Source: Euclidia mi
Lineage: Eukaryota; Arthropoda; Insecta; Lepidoptera; Erebidae
NCBI GenBank assembly: GCA_944739405.2
Contig: OX123187.2
Location: 77,546,450 to 77,610,449 of the forward strand
Reading direction: 5' to 3'
Length of the DNA: 64,000 bases
A program made the position numbers and the translations under genes. Positions 1 to 10,978 of this stretch are shown one piece after another (within the stretch, counting starts at the first letter, position 1; every line of letters begins with the position of its first letter). Under the pieces are notes generated by a model, which did not search any database, was not told where the DNA came from, and worked only from the letters and a program-made list of their open reading frames with translations.

Positions 1-478
1 ATGATAACCCACTAACTTATTCAGAAGTGGGCAAACTTTTAAGAAAATCCTCTAACATTACTTTGTATGTATTTTTATTAAATAACTTTGTTTAATTAGA
101 GAACATGGTCTCGAGTTTTATTTAAGGATACACTTCGGACTTGTAGAAAGTTCGCAGCGTATCTTATTTTAACATGATGCTTGTCTACTGCCATGCGATA
201 TAAATTGGGCATTTTTACTTATGCAATATAATTATGAGTAGAGCAATATTTGTATACTTTTTTATAGGTTAAGTCAGGTCTGTACATGTAGTATTTTCAA
301 TGTTACTTTTTGGCCTAAGTGGAATTATTTTTGAACCAAAGGACTAGTATTATATAGTAGTACTAATAGACTTATTATCTGTAGCTTCACTTTATAAGTC
401 CCTTCCACGCGCTTCGGTCATAACTTTATAGGCTATGTAATAATTAGGTCGGTTAACTTAAATATTTTAGTCAGCTTA
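1..478. other. AT-rich sequence, nothing recognised
   Basis: I see no convincing coding frame, repeat or RNA here. The stretch ends at the A that flanks the Helitron-like element beginning at 479. Confidence 0.5.
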
Positions 479-687
479 TCTTAATATATAAAATCCTTGC
501 GTTACTGACTGACTGACAGACACGCTACAGCCGAAACTATTGGGCGTAGAAAGCTGAAATTTGGCATGTATGTTCCTTGGGGACCGTAGGGGTGCATTAA
601 GAAGGGATTTCCCGAAATTCCCACGGGATCGGCCAAAACGGGTAAATTAAAAAAAAAATAGCAGGCGTAGCTGCTGGCGTCCTCTAG
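479..687 (+). mobile_element. Helitron-like non-autonomous element, family H1, copy 1 (209 bp)
   Basis: The element starts TCTTAATATATAAAATCC and ends CTCTAG, and is flanked by A on the left and T on the right, as expected for Helitron insertion between A and T. A short stem (AGCAG...CTGCT) lies just before the 3' end. Four more copies are at 10400-10602 (minus), 34358-34500 (truncated), 39636-39842 and 42918-43123 (minus). The body includes the GACTGACTGAC run and a CCACGGG segment shared by the copies. It has no coding capacity; the open frame on its minus strand is incidental. The Helitron assignment is inferred from the ends, since no Rep/helicase partner is in this window. Confidence 0.75.
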
Positions 688-2397
688 TTTTATATAATTC
701 TTACTCAAAGTACTGTCTTATACGGCACGTCTTGCCTTATCATGGTTTTCTAGATGTTAACATAATGAAAGTATACCAATTGGTCTCAATCTAATATCAG
801 AAAGACCTGTACTCGTCAAAATTACCAAACGGTATTTGTTCTCAGTGGTCACTCACCTAAATAATAACCACTGCAAACGTTGTCTAAGCTACTCGTACCG
901 ACATAAAACTACGATTTAAAAGGACTGTTTTCCGAAAGGCCTGATAATCTATTAAACTTAAAAGAAAATAAATAACTAAACCAACTCATTTTAATATCAA
1001 TAATATCTATTATAATATGATAAAATTATTCGTACGTAGCTACTAGCTATCTTTAAAACAATGGTACTTGAATTGAAAAATCATCATCCTCTTCATTTTT
1101 GAATTCGCTTAAAAATGTTGGCAAAGAATTTTATTGTTCTATTTTATGATTAGCAAAAAAGTTGTAAGTCTAAGTTTCATTTTTCGAGTCGTATCTGCAG
1201 GTTAGTTTCAAATCAGGAAATGTCCTTCGGTAGTATTAAAGAGACGTAAATTCTCAATTTGATTTCCTTTAGGATATTCGATAGTTAAAGTTAGTATAAG
1301 TAAGAATTAATAGTTAGGAACTTAGTTTAGAACTTAACTATAACTTTTATATTTCAACCAACTTGTACAATGTACTGTTTTGAACCTAAATTAAATAAAT
1401 AAATAGCATGTTTTCATGATTCTGTGAGGTTTTGAGTTTCACCTGAAGTGACATTCTGCCTTACAAATCTTTGCTTTTTAAGGCATGACAATATATTACG
1501 TGCTTATAATAAAGCATAAAACTTCTCATTATATCCGCATTATCATTCTTATAATATTTTGTACAACAAATAAAGCGAAAAGTGGTTCTTAGAATACTTG
1601 CCGAGTTAATGATTTAGTAGTAAACTATTAGGGTAATTGCAACGGTAAGCCGCAAATACTTTGCCAAGTGTGTATGCATCCTTAGTGAACGATTCAAATA
1701 TTCAAAACTTAAATTTGTACGAGTATAACATTCTGTGTTTATTACAATCCGGTAATCTGTTTTTGTGGGCGAGATAAATAAGCGCCTTAATTTGTTAATT
1801 TGAGAAATTTAGTTAGTTTCAATGTTTATTTTGCGTTGTTTCTGAGTCTTTATGTAGGACTCAATTAGGGCTATTGTTACTATTCGTGGATTTTCATGTC
1901 TCTTGTTTTATCTCATGTAAGATAATTTATAGCTGTATATAATTATGTTGTATTCCGTAGGTGTAGTGAAGGCGTAAGAATACAAAATGACACTTTTCAA
2001 ATTCTCAAAATGGCCGCCATTGTTATCACGAATTACCTATTTCAGTAATTCTACAAATCACTCTAATGAAAGTTCAGTAATCCCATCATCTCTAATGATA
2101 GTTCAGAACCCACGTTACACAATCATATCCGCATATTCGGACGACATAAAGTTTGTCATTATTAACAAAAATAATGCAAAAATGACGAATGATAAAGTTC
2201 ACTAAACAACAACACAATTAAATAACACAACTAAATACAATCACACAATTCAATACCAAAAACAACTGTCGCATGAAATGAAACATGAGCGCGCGCGCAA
2301 TCTGATCGACTGTTTTTGCGGCACTAAACAAACCTTTGATGAGTCACCGATCACCGATGCGCCGCTGGCACCAACATGTATAGGATAGGAAATAGAG
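688..2397. other. Long AT-rich stretch, no gene recognised
   Basis: There are only short open frames without recognisable domains. A 72-codon frame at 1987-2205 has no supporting motif. A small alternating GC run lies near 2287-2300. I see no repeats shared with the rest of the window. Confidence 0.4.
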
Positions 2398-2804
2398 ATG
2401 CGCAATAGGTACTCATCATCCTCCTAGCGTTATCCCAGTTTTCAATCTGGGGTCCGCTAACTAGTCTAACCGTATTTGGCTGAATATTAGCTTTTCTACA
2501 GAGCGACTGCCTGTCTGACCTCCGCAACCCGAAGGGATAGCGATATTCCATGGTTGACACTAGTGTCAGTTTGTTTAGAAGGTACTGACGCCCTGTAACG
2601 ACTGTCAAAGGATCTTCATGACAACCGCGACCGACGGCTTAACGTGCTCTCCGAGGCACGGGACAAGCGATAATTAATAATTCAATACGCACATAACTCC
2701 GAAAAGTCATTGGTGTGCGCCGTGGATTCAAACCCGATACCCTCTGCAAGGCAGTTTGTTGGTATCTCCACTAGGCTATCGCTGCCTCATGCGCAATAGG
2801 TACT
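2398..2804 (-). mobile_element. tRNA-derived SINE, family S1, copy 1, with 16-bp TSDs
   Basis: The body is 2414-2788 on the minus strand, flanked by the perfect direct repeat atgcgcaataggtact (2398-2413 and 2789-2804). Read on the minus strand, the head carries an A-box-like TAGCCTAGTGG and a B-box-like GGTTTGAATCC (one change from the RNA polymerase III consensus), followed by a roughly 300-bp unrelated body. It ends in a short gat/atg-type tail. Other copies are at 7272-7596 (5'-truncated), 10605-10978, 61558-61950 and a head fragment at 42246-42303. The intact TSDs suggest a fairly recent retroposition using a LINE partner. Confidence 0.85.
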
Positions 2805-3194
2805 ATGAATGTCGATATTTTTGACACGTTAATACGTTAACAACAAAATAACACAAAATGTTTTTATACAACGTACTATGCATTCTTACTTGTATTAAGC
2901 TATTGCTTAATTGTGTTGCTAATACGACACAGTTAAACATGTTTATGAAATACTATGCACATACTTCAATTAGTTCAGTAGTTTTAGTACATAGTTATTA
3001 TAATTCTTAAGTATATTGTTGAACCCATTAGACCATTTAAAAAATACCATACGGAAAGAGCTAAAATAGTCAATAATTATTAACTTATTTCAAATGATTA
3101 AATAACTGAATATCTTTACATGTTCATCATTGTTTACCTATTGAAAAACGTCGTCTTTATTTGTACCACACTTTGAAATTTTCGAACGTAAAGT
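2805..3194. other. AT-rich spacer
   Basis: Nothing recognised between the SINE and the tandem repeat that starts at 3195. Confidence 0.4.
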
Positions 3195-3575
3195 CATTGA
3201 TAAGACGATTACATTAACGTTAAATACAAACAATGTCGATACAATAAACAACAAACTTTTACGGTGCGTAGGATTTTTTATCGATACCATCATTGATAAG
3301 ACGATTACATTAAAGTTAAATACAAACAATGTCGATACAATAAACAACAAACTTTTACGGTGCGTAGGATTTTTTATCGATACCATCATTGATAAGACGA
3401 TTACATTAAAGTTAAATACAAACAATGTCGATACAATAAACAACAAACTTTTACGGTGCGTAGGTATTTTTTATCGATACTATCATTGATAAGACGATTA
3501 CATTAACGTTAAATACAATTAATGTCGATACAATAAACAACAAACTTTTACGGTGCGTATTTTTTATCGATACTA
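3195..3575. repeat. Tandem repeat, 96-bp unit, about four copies
   Basis: Units start with cattgataagacg at 3195, 3291, 3387 and 3484; the last is one base longer and is cut short. Units 2 and 3 look identical, and unit 4 carries a few changes. Because 96 is a multiple of three, the minus strand reads open through the first three units, giving a repeated 32-residue hydrophobic peptide. I take this as a by-product of the period, not a gene. Confidence 0.9.
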
Positions 3576-4266
3576 TTGACAATATTTTGTTCATAATTGG
3601 GTAACTCTATTTAACTCTATTTGGCTCGTCTATGTTTGTCCTTGTCACACGTAGTGCTTTTACTGTGCATACCTAATCAGATTTTTTCATGCTTGCGGAA
3701 CCCATCCATTTTATTATTATGTAACTTTTTTGAAAAGGTAATTAGGAAGTTTCAAAAGTTTTCTTCTGTTAAAAATGTTACGCATTAACTTGGGCGCAAA
3801 AAACTACAACGACGAGTCTTAGTTAGGTACCTTCGAGGCGAAGCGACGTTGCACGAAGGCGTCATCGTCCTAAGTCATTGAAGGGTCAACGCAGACAGAG
3901 AGGAATAATCCCCGCGCGGTCTCGGGCATTTTCTTTACGGATTGCGTATGCTCAAGATTGCGCGCGACCTGGCGAGCCTGCGTGAGTAAACGTTCTGGGT
4001 TACGCTAGGATGAAGTATCTCTATGGATTTGACAAGCAAATAATAATACCGTGACAGACCGAGATAATGACATACAGGAATACATAAGAGTAAAAGAGAC
4101 AAAGATAGCATTTTTGTCTTTGTCAGAGTTTTCGTTTTTTTGTTGGATCCAACTAAATATTGTGACCAACAAACTGTTGAGCTTTCGATAATATCCGCGA
4201 AATATTGTGTTATTATTGTTATTATTTGTAAATGCGTAGTGAAAATATCATTGGATCAGATTTATT
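3576..4266. other. Upstream region of the THAP gene, with a GC-rich block
   Basis: About 3825-4010 is clearly richer in GC and CpG than its surroundings. It lies about 260-440 bp upstream of the THAP start codon, so it could contain the promoter or 5'UTR, but no core promoter element can be fixed. A short imperfect hairpin (gacaaagat...tctttgtc) lies near 4098-4126. Confidence 0.3.
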
Positions 4267-4988
4267 ATGGTAATTTGTTACATTTTAGGCTGTAAAAGCC
4301 GTAGTGAGCGGAAATATGAGAACATAACCTTTCATTCGTAAGTACGATATTTTAGTTATAATATCTATTTATACATGCAAATATTGATAGAATGATACAA
4401 ATAGCGTATTATTACATAAGGAAACATGTCTAAATTACATCAATAAACCAAAAAAAGGCTATTTTATTATCACCGCGACGTTAGTATTACACAATCGAAT
4501 TCAATAGGTCGTTGAATGTTGAGCTAACCAAACGTCATCGATACTTTTTAATTTTACAGCATTCAATGTTTTTTAGGGATACCACAGAAGCGTTTGGGAA
4601 ATAACCCAAATTTTGGGTAATTTGCCGTTATTTAGTATCATATGAACCTAAGATTAACTATTTATTTTAATTTGTTTTCCGATTCTTTGTAGTAATGAAA
4701 TTATTTGTTTCTAGATTTCCAAAGGACTGCACTACCCGACAATTGTGGATACGTGCAACAGGACGAGAAAACTGGGATCCGAATAAATATGCAAGAGTAT
4801 GCTCTAAACACTTTGAACAAAAGTGTTTTAGGAAAACCTACCATTTTAACCATTATTCGCTTTTGATTGAAGCTGTTTGTAAAAAGTATTTGAATGTGCG
4901 TATTAATTATGCCACAAAATCTTTGTGTAATAAAGGAGAGAAAATAAGAAATTTGTACACAAAATTAATTTTATTCAAAGGACAGTAA
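4267..4988 (+). CDS. THAP-type C2CH zinc-finger protein, two exons
   Basis: Exon 1 is 4267-4337 and exon 2 is 4715-4988. The donor is ATTC|gtaagt at 4338 and the acceptor is tttctag at 4708-4714. The splice restores a serine codon, and the joined protein is about 114 residues. It shows the THAP plan: C-x4-C at residues 4 and 9, then THFHS-like start of the core (ITFHS), FPKD, W in LWIRA, the basic ENWDPNKYARVCSKHF stretch giving C-x2-H, then KCF. THAP domains are zinc-dependent DNA-binding domains found in animal transcription regulators and P-element-type transposases. The usual AVP box at the domain end is changed (EAVCKK). No transposase or coiled coil follows. An alternative is that a further donor (gtgcgt at 4896) leads to exons I cannot see, or that this is a decayed THAP gene. 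A polyadenylation signal lies at 5009. Confidence 0.7.
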
Positions 4989-5008
4989 ATTTGAGTGTGA
5001 AATAATAT

Positions 5009-5014
5009 AATAAA
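5009..5014 (+). terminator. Candidate polyadenylation signal of the THAP gene
   Basis: AATAAA lies 21 bases after the TAA stop at 4986-4988. The close spacing supports exon 2 being the last exon, although the motif is common in AT-rich DNA. Confidence 0.4.
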
Positions 5015-5331
5015 AGATATATAACTCTGAGCCTCGTGTTTATTTGGCGAGTGAAGCCAGTCCCTCATATTCGACATTTTTGTTATACATAATAATATTA
5101 AGTACAAAAAATACTTATCGCACACCTTATGGATGGAATTCAAATTAACTCAATTCAGGTTTGATACAATGTTACTTAAAAGTTAATATGTACTTCGTAG
5201 AATTGTAGGGTAAACATTTACAACATCTGGTAACACCAACTCGGGATGTACTCTATATCCGTCCTTTACGGGTGTACGCAAATGTCGAGTCCATTTGATT
5301 CTTGGTCCTAGGGGTTACGTCTCTACAGTAA
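5015..5331. other. Spacer between the THAP gene and the LTR
   Basis: No feature recognised. Confidence 0.4.
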
Positions 5332-6043
5332 ATATTGTGACGGCCGATGTCATGTCAAACCGTCGTCACGAAACATAATAATTAGCAAAGAGGTTTGAAG
5401 ACTATTTTATTATTTGGAAATGAGTTTTTAATTCGATGACGTATTCATTTTGTCAAGTGTTCGCCAAATTCAGCATCCGTTGACAACAAGGCGATGGCCG
5501 TGCGGATAACGCATCCCGTTCACGTTCTGATGGCGTTGGTTCAAATCCCAGTCATAACAGTTATGTGGATTTTGGTTTTTATGAAATTTGGAAAATATTT
5601 AAAAAAAATAGATTATTTAAATATTTCGAATAAAAATTAGAAAATTCTAGAAAGTTTAGGAAGGAATGGAAAGGTTAAAAAGAGACAGGAGATAGAAAAA
5701 CAATTGAATAACGAAAAGACAATCAAAATTAGTAGATCTAGAACATTCCTAGGGGTATATAAGGCGGTGTAGACGTGCTAAGCGCCAGTTTAAGTTGAAA
5801 AGTGGTAAAGTGAAGAAGAAAAGGAAGAAGTAAAGGAAGAAAGAAGAAGTAGTAAAAAAGTGAAGTGAAAGTATAGTGCAGTAAAGTGCAGTGAAGTGCA
5901 GTGAAAAGTGCAGTGCAAAAGACGCTAGTGTTGGTGCTGTCTGCGTCGGAATTAAACGTCGTGTCGTGTGTCAAGTCGAATAAAGTGTCATCAGTGCTAC
6001 TCGGTGTTTCCTTCCAACCCCGTTACCCCGTCCGTAACAATAT
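5332..6043 (+). mobile_element. Probable solo LTR (704 bp) with ATAT duplication
   Basis: The LTR body, 5336-6039, starts TGTGACGG and ends CCGTAACA, imperfect inverted ends (7 of 8 match). It is flanked by ATAT at 5332-5335 and 6040-6043. Inside are a TATA-box-like tatataagg at 5756-5764 and a polyadenylation signal aataaa at 5979-5984, in the order expected for U3-R-U5. The ends resemble those of the LTR at 63159 (TGTTACGA...TCGTAACA). A 4-bp AT-only TSD can arise by chance, so this could instead be a 5' LTR whose internal region (gtcgcgaaag... from 6045) has decayed. No pol fragment is visible nearby. Confidence 0.6.
5490..5558 (+). repeat. tRNA-like sequence inside the LTR
   Basis: About 70 bp with an A-box-like TGGCCGTGCGG (5495-5505) and a B-box GGTTCAAATCC (5538-5548) at tRNA-like spacing. 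It could be the remnant of a SINE head inserted in the U3 region. A cloverleaf is not obvious, so I do not call it a tRNA gene. Confidence 0.45.
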
Positions 6044-6851
6044 TTTGTCGCGAAAGTTCGTTAAACCCTGAAAATACGCGTACGCGGGCGCCGACTCGAC
6101 CTTGCGCGGGGATTTCCGCGTATCTTCGAGGACGAGCGAATATTTTTTATCAGGTTCAAGCATTTATGAACTTTATTGTAAGAACATTAAAGTTTATTTT
6201 CAAGTGCGTTGATAAAATCCTCTCCGCTGCGCTCCGTTCTGTCTGCGCTGAGCCTAGCTTCGGTTGACGTCGAGGCGTCGCGTCGTGAGTAGTACCTAGC
6301 GAGTCGCATCGCGCAATGTAGGGTCGTTGACCGTTTTGTATCAGCTGTATGGAACTCAAAGCGTGTGCAAAAATTGCGGAACTTAAAATCGATATTGTAG
6401 CCAAACTACTCCACCGATTTAATTGATTTTTGGTACAAGGCTTAAGAATGTTATAAGCTATGCCTTTGTTCAAAAAATGCCGCTATGCAAGCGCCACCCT
6501 GTATAAGCCTTTACGTATAGTTTATTCATTCGAGTTGCACATGGAGTACTTTTTTCACGATAACCGACCCCACAAAGGTAAAACCGCGATCAAAAGCTTG
6601 CATATCTTCAATAAGTTTACCCAAATCAGTGCTTTACTAGCAATAGCCCTACTTACATTGAACAAGACTCACACTAGCATAAAACCTCTATAACATGTTA
6701 CACACTATTCATACTAAAGCAAAACCTCTGTAGCACTCAACACTCAGTCCTTTTAACACACTAGCGTTTTTCACAAGAACAGCAGAGCCAACAATATAGT
6801 GAATTTTAACCGTCTCTTGTAAGATGTGGAACACTAAGAAGATTATCATCG
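6044..6851. other. Mixed region after the LTR, GC-rich at first
   Basis: 6060-6330 is CpG-rich (cgcgggcgccgactcg and similar) and may be leader sequence of the LTR element or host DNA. After 6330 the sequence becomes AT-rich, and a 'caccctgtataa'-like motif at 6494-6503 recalls DNA-transposon ends. No coding region can be supported. Confidence 0.3.
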
Positions 6852-7015
6852 TCATCGTGATCTTAGCGCTGTCCCGGTTGCGTTCCGGTCCGCTTTCCGG
6901 CTGAGTCTTCTCCACTTCGCACGATCTTCAGCATCCCTGGTGGTTAGTCGATTGGCACGCATATCATCCCTTACAACGTCAAGCCAGCATTTATTTCACC
7001 TTCCCCGTTTACCGG
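6852..7015 (-). pseudogene. C-terminal remnant of an RTE-type LINE reverse transcriptase
   Basis: The minus-strand frame ending at the stop at 6852-6854 reads CWLDVVRDDMRANRL, then RDAEDRAKWRRLSRKAD. This is the characteristic RTE C-terminus (W-L-D-x-V-x-x-D-M-R ... DA-x-DRAKWR ... RKAD). It is followed by a short gat-repeat tail, also typical of RTE 3' ends. Only about 50 codons remain and no RT motif survives. The family assignment is from recognition of this tail. Confidence 0.65.
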
Positions 7016-7254
7016 GGCTCGGCGGAGGTAACATGGCAAGACATTTGTTACCCACGTAAGATACCGGTTGACGTAAAAACACTAAGAAGATTGTGTGTTA
7101 CATTAAGTGCCTCCGTATTTAGTAGAATAATGACCATGATAACGGCACAGTTATACCAGAATTTTCTTATGTAAAGTGGTGACAACTTGTTAAAAATATT
7201 ATATTCGCCGGTCGCCTTTTACAAGGGAAAACTGTTTTGTGAATCTGATCTTTA

Positions 7255-7613
7255 CTGGGACTTACGGCAATCTTTCTCTTAGCGTTATCCCAGTTTCAGT
7301 CTGGCGTCCGCTTTCAAGTCTAACCGGATTTGGCTGAATATTAGCTTTTCCACGGAGCGACTGCCTGTCTGACCTCCGCAACCCGAAGGGATAGCGATAT
7401 TCCATGGTTTAGACTAGTGTCAGTTTATTTAGAAGGAACTGACGCCCTGTAACGATTGTCAAAGATCTTCATAACAACCGGGACCGACGGCTTAACGTGC
7501 TCTCCGAGGCACGGGACAAGCGATAATTAACAATTCAATACGCACATAACTCCGAAAAGTCATTGGTGCGTGCCGTGGATTCGAACCCGATACCTTCTGG
7601 GACTTACGGCAAT
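7255..7613 (-). mobile_element. tRNA-derived SINE S1, copy 2, 5'-truncated, with 17-bp TSDs
   Basis: The body is 7272-7596, flanked by ctgggacttacggcaat (7255-7271 and 7597-7613). Relative to the 2414 copy it lacks the A-box end and stops just past the B-box (GGTTCGAATCC on the minus strand), so reverse transcription stopped early. The internal body is close to the other S1 copies. Confidence 0.85.
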
Positions 7614-8940
7614 ATAGAGGGAATTTTCTTTACGTTTCTGCTCTTATTATTAATTCCTTTAATTAATGGGATTGGTTTACTAGTACAATAAGATTGATAT
7701 AAAAAAGATCACGATTTAATAGAACACAATAATGTGGCTAACCATTTAATAAACAAAGTCTTATCATAAAAATAAATAAAATAACTTATACAATATAAAT
7801 TCTGGGTGTGTATTTATTAAATTTCACAAACAAGTTGACCCAGCCACAAAAATTGCTAGAAATGGGGAGTATCGTCACTTCCGCACGTCACCAGTCTGGC
7901 ACACAGAACTTCATATTTCTATTCAGAGATGGTGCTTATCCTGCAGGAACTACATACGTAACTCCGTACGTTGACGCGGAGGCATCCTACCTTACCTAAG
8001 CGTTGTAAATATTTTTTTACTTTAGGTTACACTGATCTGACCGACTTCCTGACTTAAATATAAATATTAAATTGGTAAAATTTATAAAAAACGCGCTACA
8101 AAAACAGGATTGTCTATACATAATTATAGGAGACCATTTTTTGCTTGTACTGCGTTCTAGTTGACTACTTGCTAGTGCAGAGTAGCTACATAGGTAAATC
8201 TCTGTAGGCTTAGTACGAAACCAGACTCCTATAAGTTTTTTCATATCATAATAATAAGTTGGCAAAAGATGGGTTTTGAAGCGAGATTCCCTTTTTCATA
8301 CTTGGACCTATTTGTATATGCGATGCTCCTATCTTACATTCATACCAAGTGGTATGTTATCATCGTAAGACCTTGGCTGAATGTCATCAGTTATCACCAA
8401 GATATATGGAGGTTATTATGGCTTCCTAATTTTACGCAACTTAATGCGTGTATTGTTCCAACAACAAAATTCATTATGGCTTTTCTTTTGGGTTGGAGAA
8501 AGCAGACAGCATTACCTCTGCGTAAAAATTAAATATTTTGTCTACTCGGGTTAGATCAGTAAGTGGGCGAAGGTCACGAATGCGAAAAGAAACTGAGATA
8601 TCGCTACAGTGATGATAAAATTATATGTTCAATTTTATATTACCTTATGCATTTCACATGCGGTTTTCTACAAACAACTCAAGCGAATAAATATTTTCTA
8701 AGAATATACAACATATTTTGCCTCCAAAAACGTAGTATACGTATAAGATATGAATCGAATAGCAGCAATACTGACTTGACGTCTCGTGGGCATTACAACG
8801 AAAGTTACCACGGAATCCTGACACGATAAATCATATGTGTAGTCATGATGAATAGTCCAGCTAGAGATTTTATGAACGTCGAATTGAAGCGGCAACTTAT
8901 TGTGATTATTTTATTTTTAGTAGGTTTTATTAATAAACTT
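7614..8940. other. AT-rich stretch with two unassigned open frames
   Basis: Frames at 7808-7999 (63 codons) and 8269-8532 (87 codons, plus strand, rich in W, Y and L) have no motif I recognise and no clear splice context. I do not call them genes. Confidence 0.3.
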
Positions 8941-9030
8941 GGTCGGCGTGCTGATCTATGTCCTTGCCCTTCTCATAGTGAGAAGAGGCCCGTGCCCGGC
9001 AGTGGGACGGTTTATATACAGCCCTGTACT
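8941..9030 (+). mobile_element. LINE 3'-tail fragment ('gcccggcagtgggacg' type)
   Basis: The segment gaagaggcccgtgcccggc followed by agtgggacggtttatataca is the common lepidopteran LINE 3' tail. A related fragment in the opposite direction is at 12931-12988. No coding part remains. Confidence 0.55.
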
Positions 9031-10399
9031 TAGAAACTGAGTGCTTGAGTAAAATTCTGCTTACAGGTTACAACTGCAAGACTAAATAAATAACCAACAA
9101 AGTATTATTAAGCCATGGTGTTATAGACCAAATCAAATCTTCAACCACTATAATATTTTGATTGTATGATTCGGATATGACTACAATGAGGTTCTACAAG
9201 CTACCGGTACAAAGCAGGCTGTCAAACCTGTGATATCCCGAATAGTAACTACACATCTTAGCTGTTCAGATATCTCTATAAATAAACAGATAAAAACTTA
9301 AATGTCAGTTACGGCACCATTAAAAAACTGCACCCGCCGTAGCTAATGAATGGTCTCATTAAAATTGCATTACTCAACGCCATGTTGAACGATTATGATG
9401 TTGTTTGGAGAAAGAACAAATAAATTCTGGTTAAAAATTGCCGTGGCCTACATTTATTTAACTAGGTTTTTACCACGGCTTTACGCACTTGTAATGTTAA
9501 TAATAACTACACACATACTCACGCCTTTTTTACCGGAAGGGTCCGAAGTACCTGACACCTGCAAGCATGTATGAAAAGAATAATGAGTAGATAAAGTGCG
9601 TGAGGTTTGTAAGGATAGAAGCAAGTGGCGTTCTGTTGTTAAAAAGGCGTGAATATATGTATATAAATAATAAGTCTTGTGCAGTTCATTTCTGTGTTGT
9701 TCATTAAAACCCTGTCCTGAAACTCATTTACTTTACGAATTTCCATTAAATTTAAAATTGTTATTGCAAAAACAATTGCTAAGACAGCCAAGAAATTTCC
9801 TTAGCAAATTTAATATCTCTTGACTTCATTCACGTCATAAAGACCGTACTCTGCTTATAGAAAACGGCAAACATAAGTTACTAAAAATTCCAAATGGAAA
9901 AAGTGCTATGACAACATACATCCTGCTTTTGTCGAAGTTTTCTTTTGTTGGAGGAATGTGTTATCTACATAAGAAAAACATTTTGTATAAGAATTTCTCA
10001 TGCCAGTTAATTTTGTAAAAGCAAGAGCCTCTTTACTTCAAGAACGTGGCTGTTTTGTTCCTACGGCTGCTGAAGACTTTATACGAAATGAGTTAATAAA
10101 CTAGCAGACGAAAATTTGCGAATGGTAAGTAAATGAGTAAATTTTTGTACTCTTTAACGCTGTTAATGCTGCTGTTAACATTTGGAAATGTTAATACAAC
10201 GTAGCGTTGTGTTGTGGTGTCGATATTTCGGTGCATCGGTAATAATTGCGCTTGTAACAGCGTCAAAATATCGTCACCTAAAACAAAGGTTCGTAGTGTA
10301 CACAGAGATAAACATTTTATTTACAATGAGTATCCTATAAAATACCAGTGGAAGTTTCTTTGTTACGTTTTCTCCTGAACAATAAATTCTTATAGACAA
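9031..10399. other. Mostly unique AT-rich sequence
   Basis: A weak match to the 'cacgcctttttaccggaaggg' LINE-tail type lies at about 9520-9550 (minus orientation). Nothing else is recognised. Confidence 0.35.
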
Positions 10400-10602
10400 C
10401 TAGAGGACGCCAGCAGCTATGCCTGCATTTTTTTTTAATTTACCCGTTTTGGCCGATCCCATGGGAATTTCGGGAAATCCCGTCTTAGTGCACCCTAAGG
10501 GTCCCCAAGGAACATACATGCCAAATTTCAGCTTCCTGAGCTCAATAGTTTCGGCTGTAGCGTGTCTGTCAGTCAGTAACGCAAGGATTTTATAAACTAA
10601 GA
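10400..10602 (-). mobile_element. Helitron-like element H1, copy 2
   Basis: On the minus strand it begins TCTTAGTTTATAAAATCC and ends CTCTAG, with A and T at the outer flanks (T at 10603 and A at 10399 on the plus strand). It is closely similar to the 479-687 copy through the GACTGACAG and CCATGGG segments. A SINE begins a few bases beyond its 5' end. Confidence 0.75.
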
Positions 10603-10604
10603 TA

Positions 10605-10978
10605 TCATTATTCTCTTAGCGTTATCCAAGTTTCAATCTGGGGTCCGCTTACTAGTCTAACCGGATTTGGCTGAATATAAGCTTTTCCACAGAGCGACTG
10701 ACTGTCTGACCTCCGCAACCCGATGGGAGAGCGATATTCTATGGTTTAGACTAGTGTCAGTTTATTTAGAAGGTACTGACGCCCTGTAGGGATTGTCAAA
10801 GATCTTCATGACAACCGGGACCGACGGCTTAACCTGCTCTCCGAGGCACGGGACAAGCGATAATTAACAATTCAATACGCACATAACTCCGAAAAGTCAT
10901 TGGTGCGTGCCGTGGATTCGAACCCGATACCTTCTGCATGGCAGTCTGTTGATATCTCCACTAGGCTATCACCGCCCT
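10605..10978 (-). mobile_element. tRNA-derived SINE S1, copy 3, near full length
   Basis: The minus-strand head at 10978 has an A-box-like TAGCCTAGTGG and B-box GGTTCGAATCC, and the body matches the copies at 2414 and 61558. I could not find a clean TSD, perhaps because the left edge lies against the Helitron-like element. Confidence 0.8.

Noticed and set aside
1987..2205. 72-codon plus-strand frame
   Set aside because: No motif, no homologue recognised, no splice or promoter context.
3138..3446. 102-codon minus-strand frame with a repeated hydrophobic peptide
   Set aside because: It is produced by the 96-bp tandem repeat, whose period is a multiple of three; there is no start context or homology.
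5738..5974. Minus-strand frame inside the LTR
   Set aside because: Its Phe/Leu-rich composition reflects a gaa/gtg-rich LTR strand; it is antisense to the LTR.
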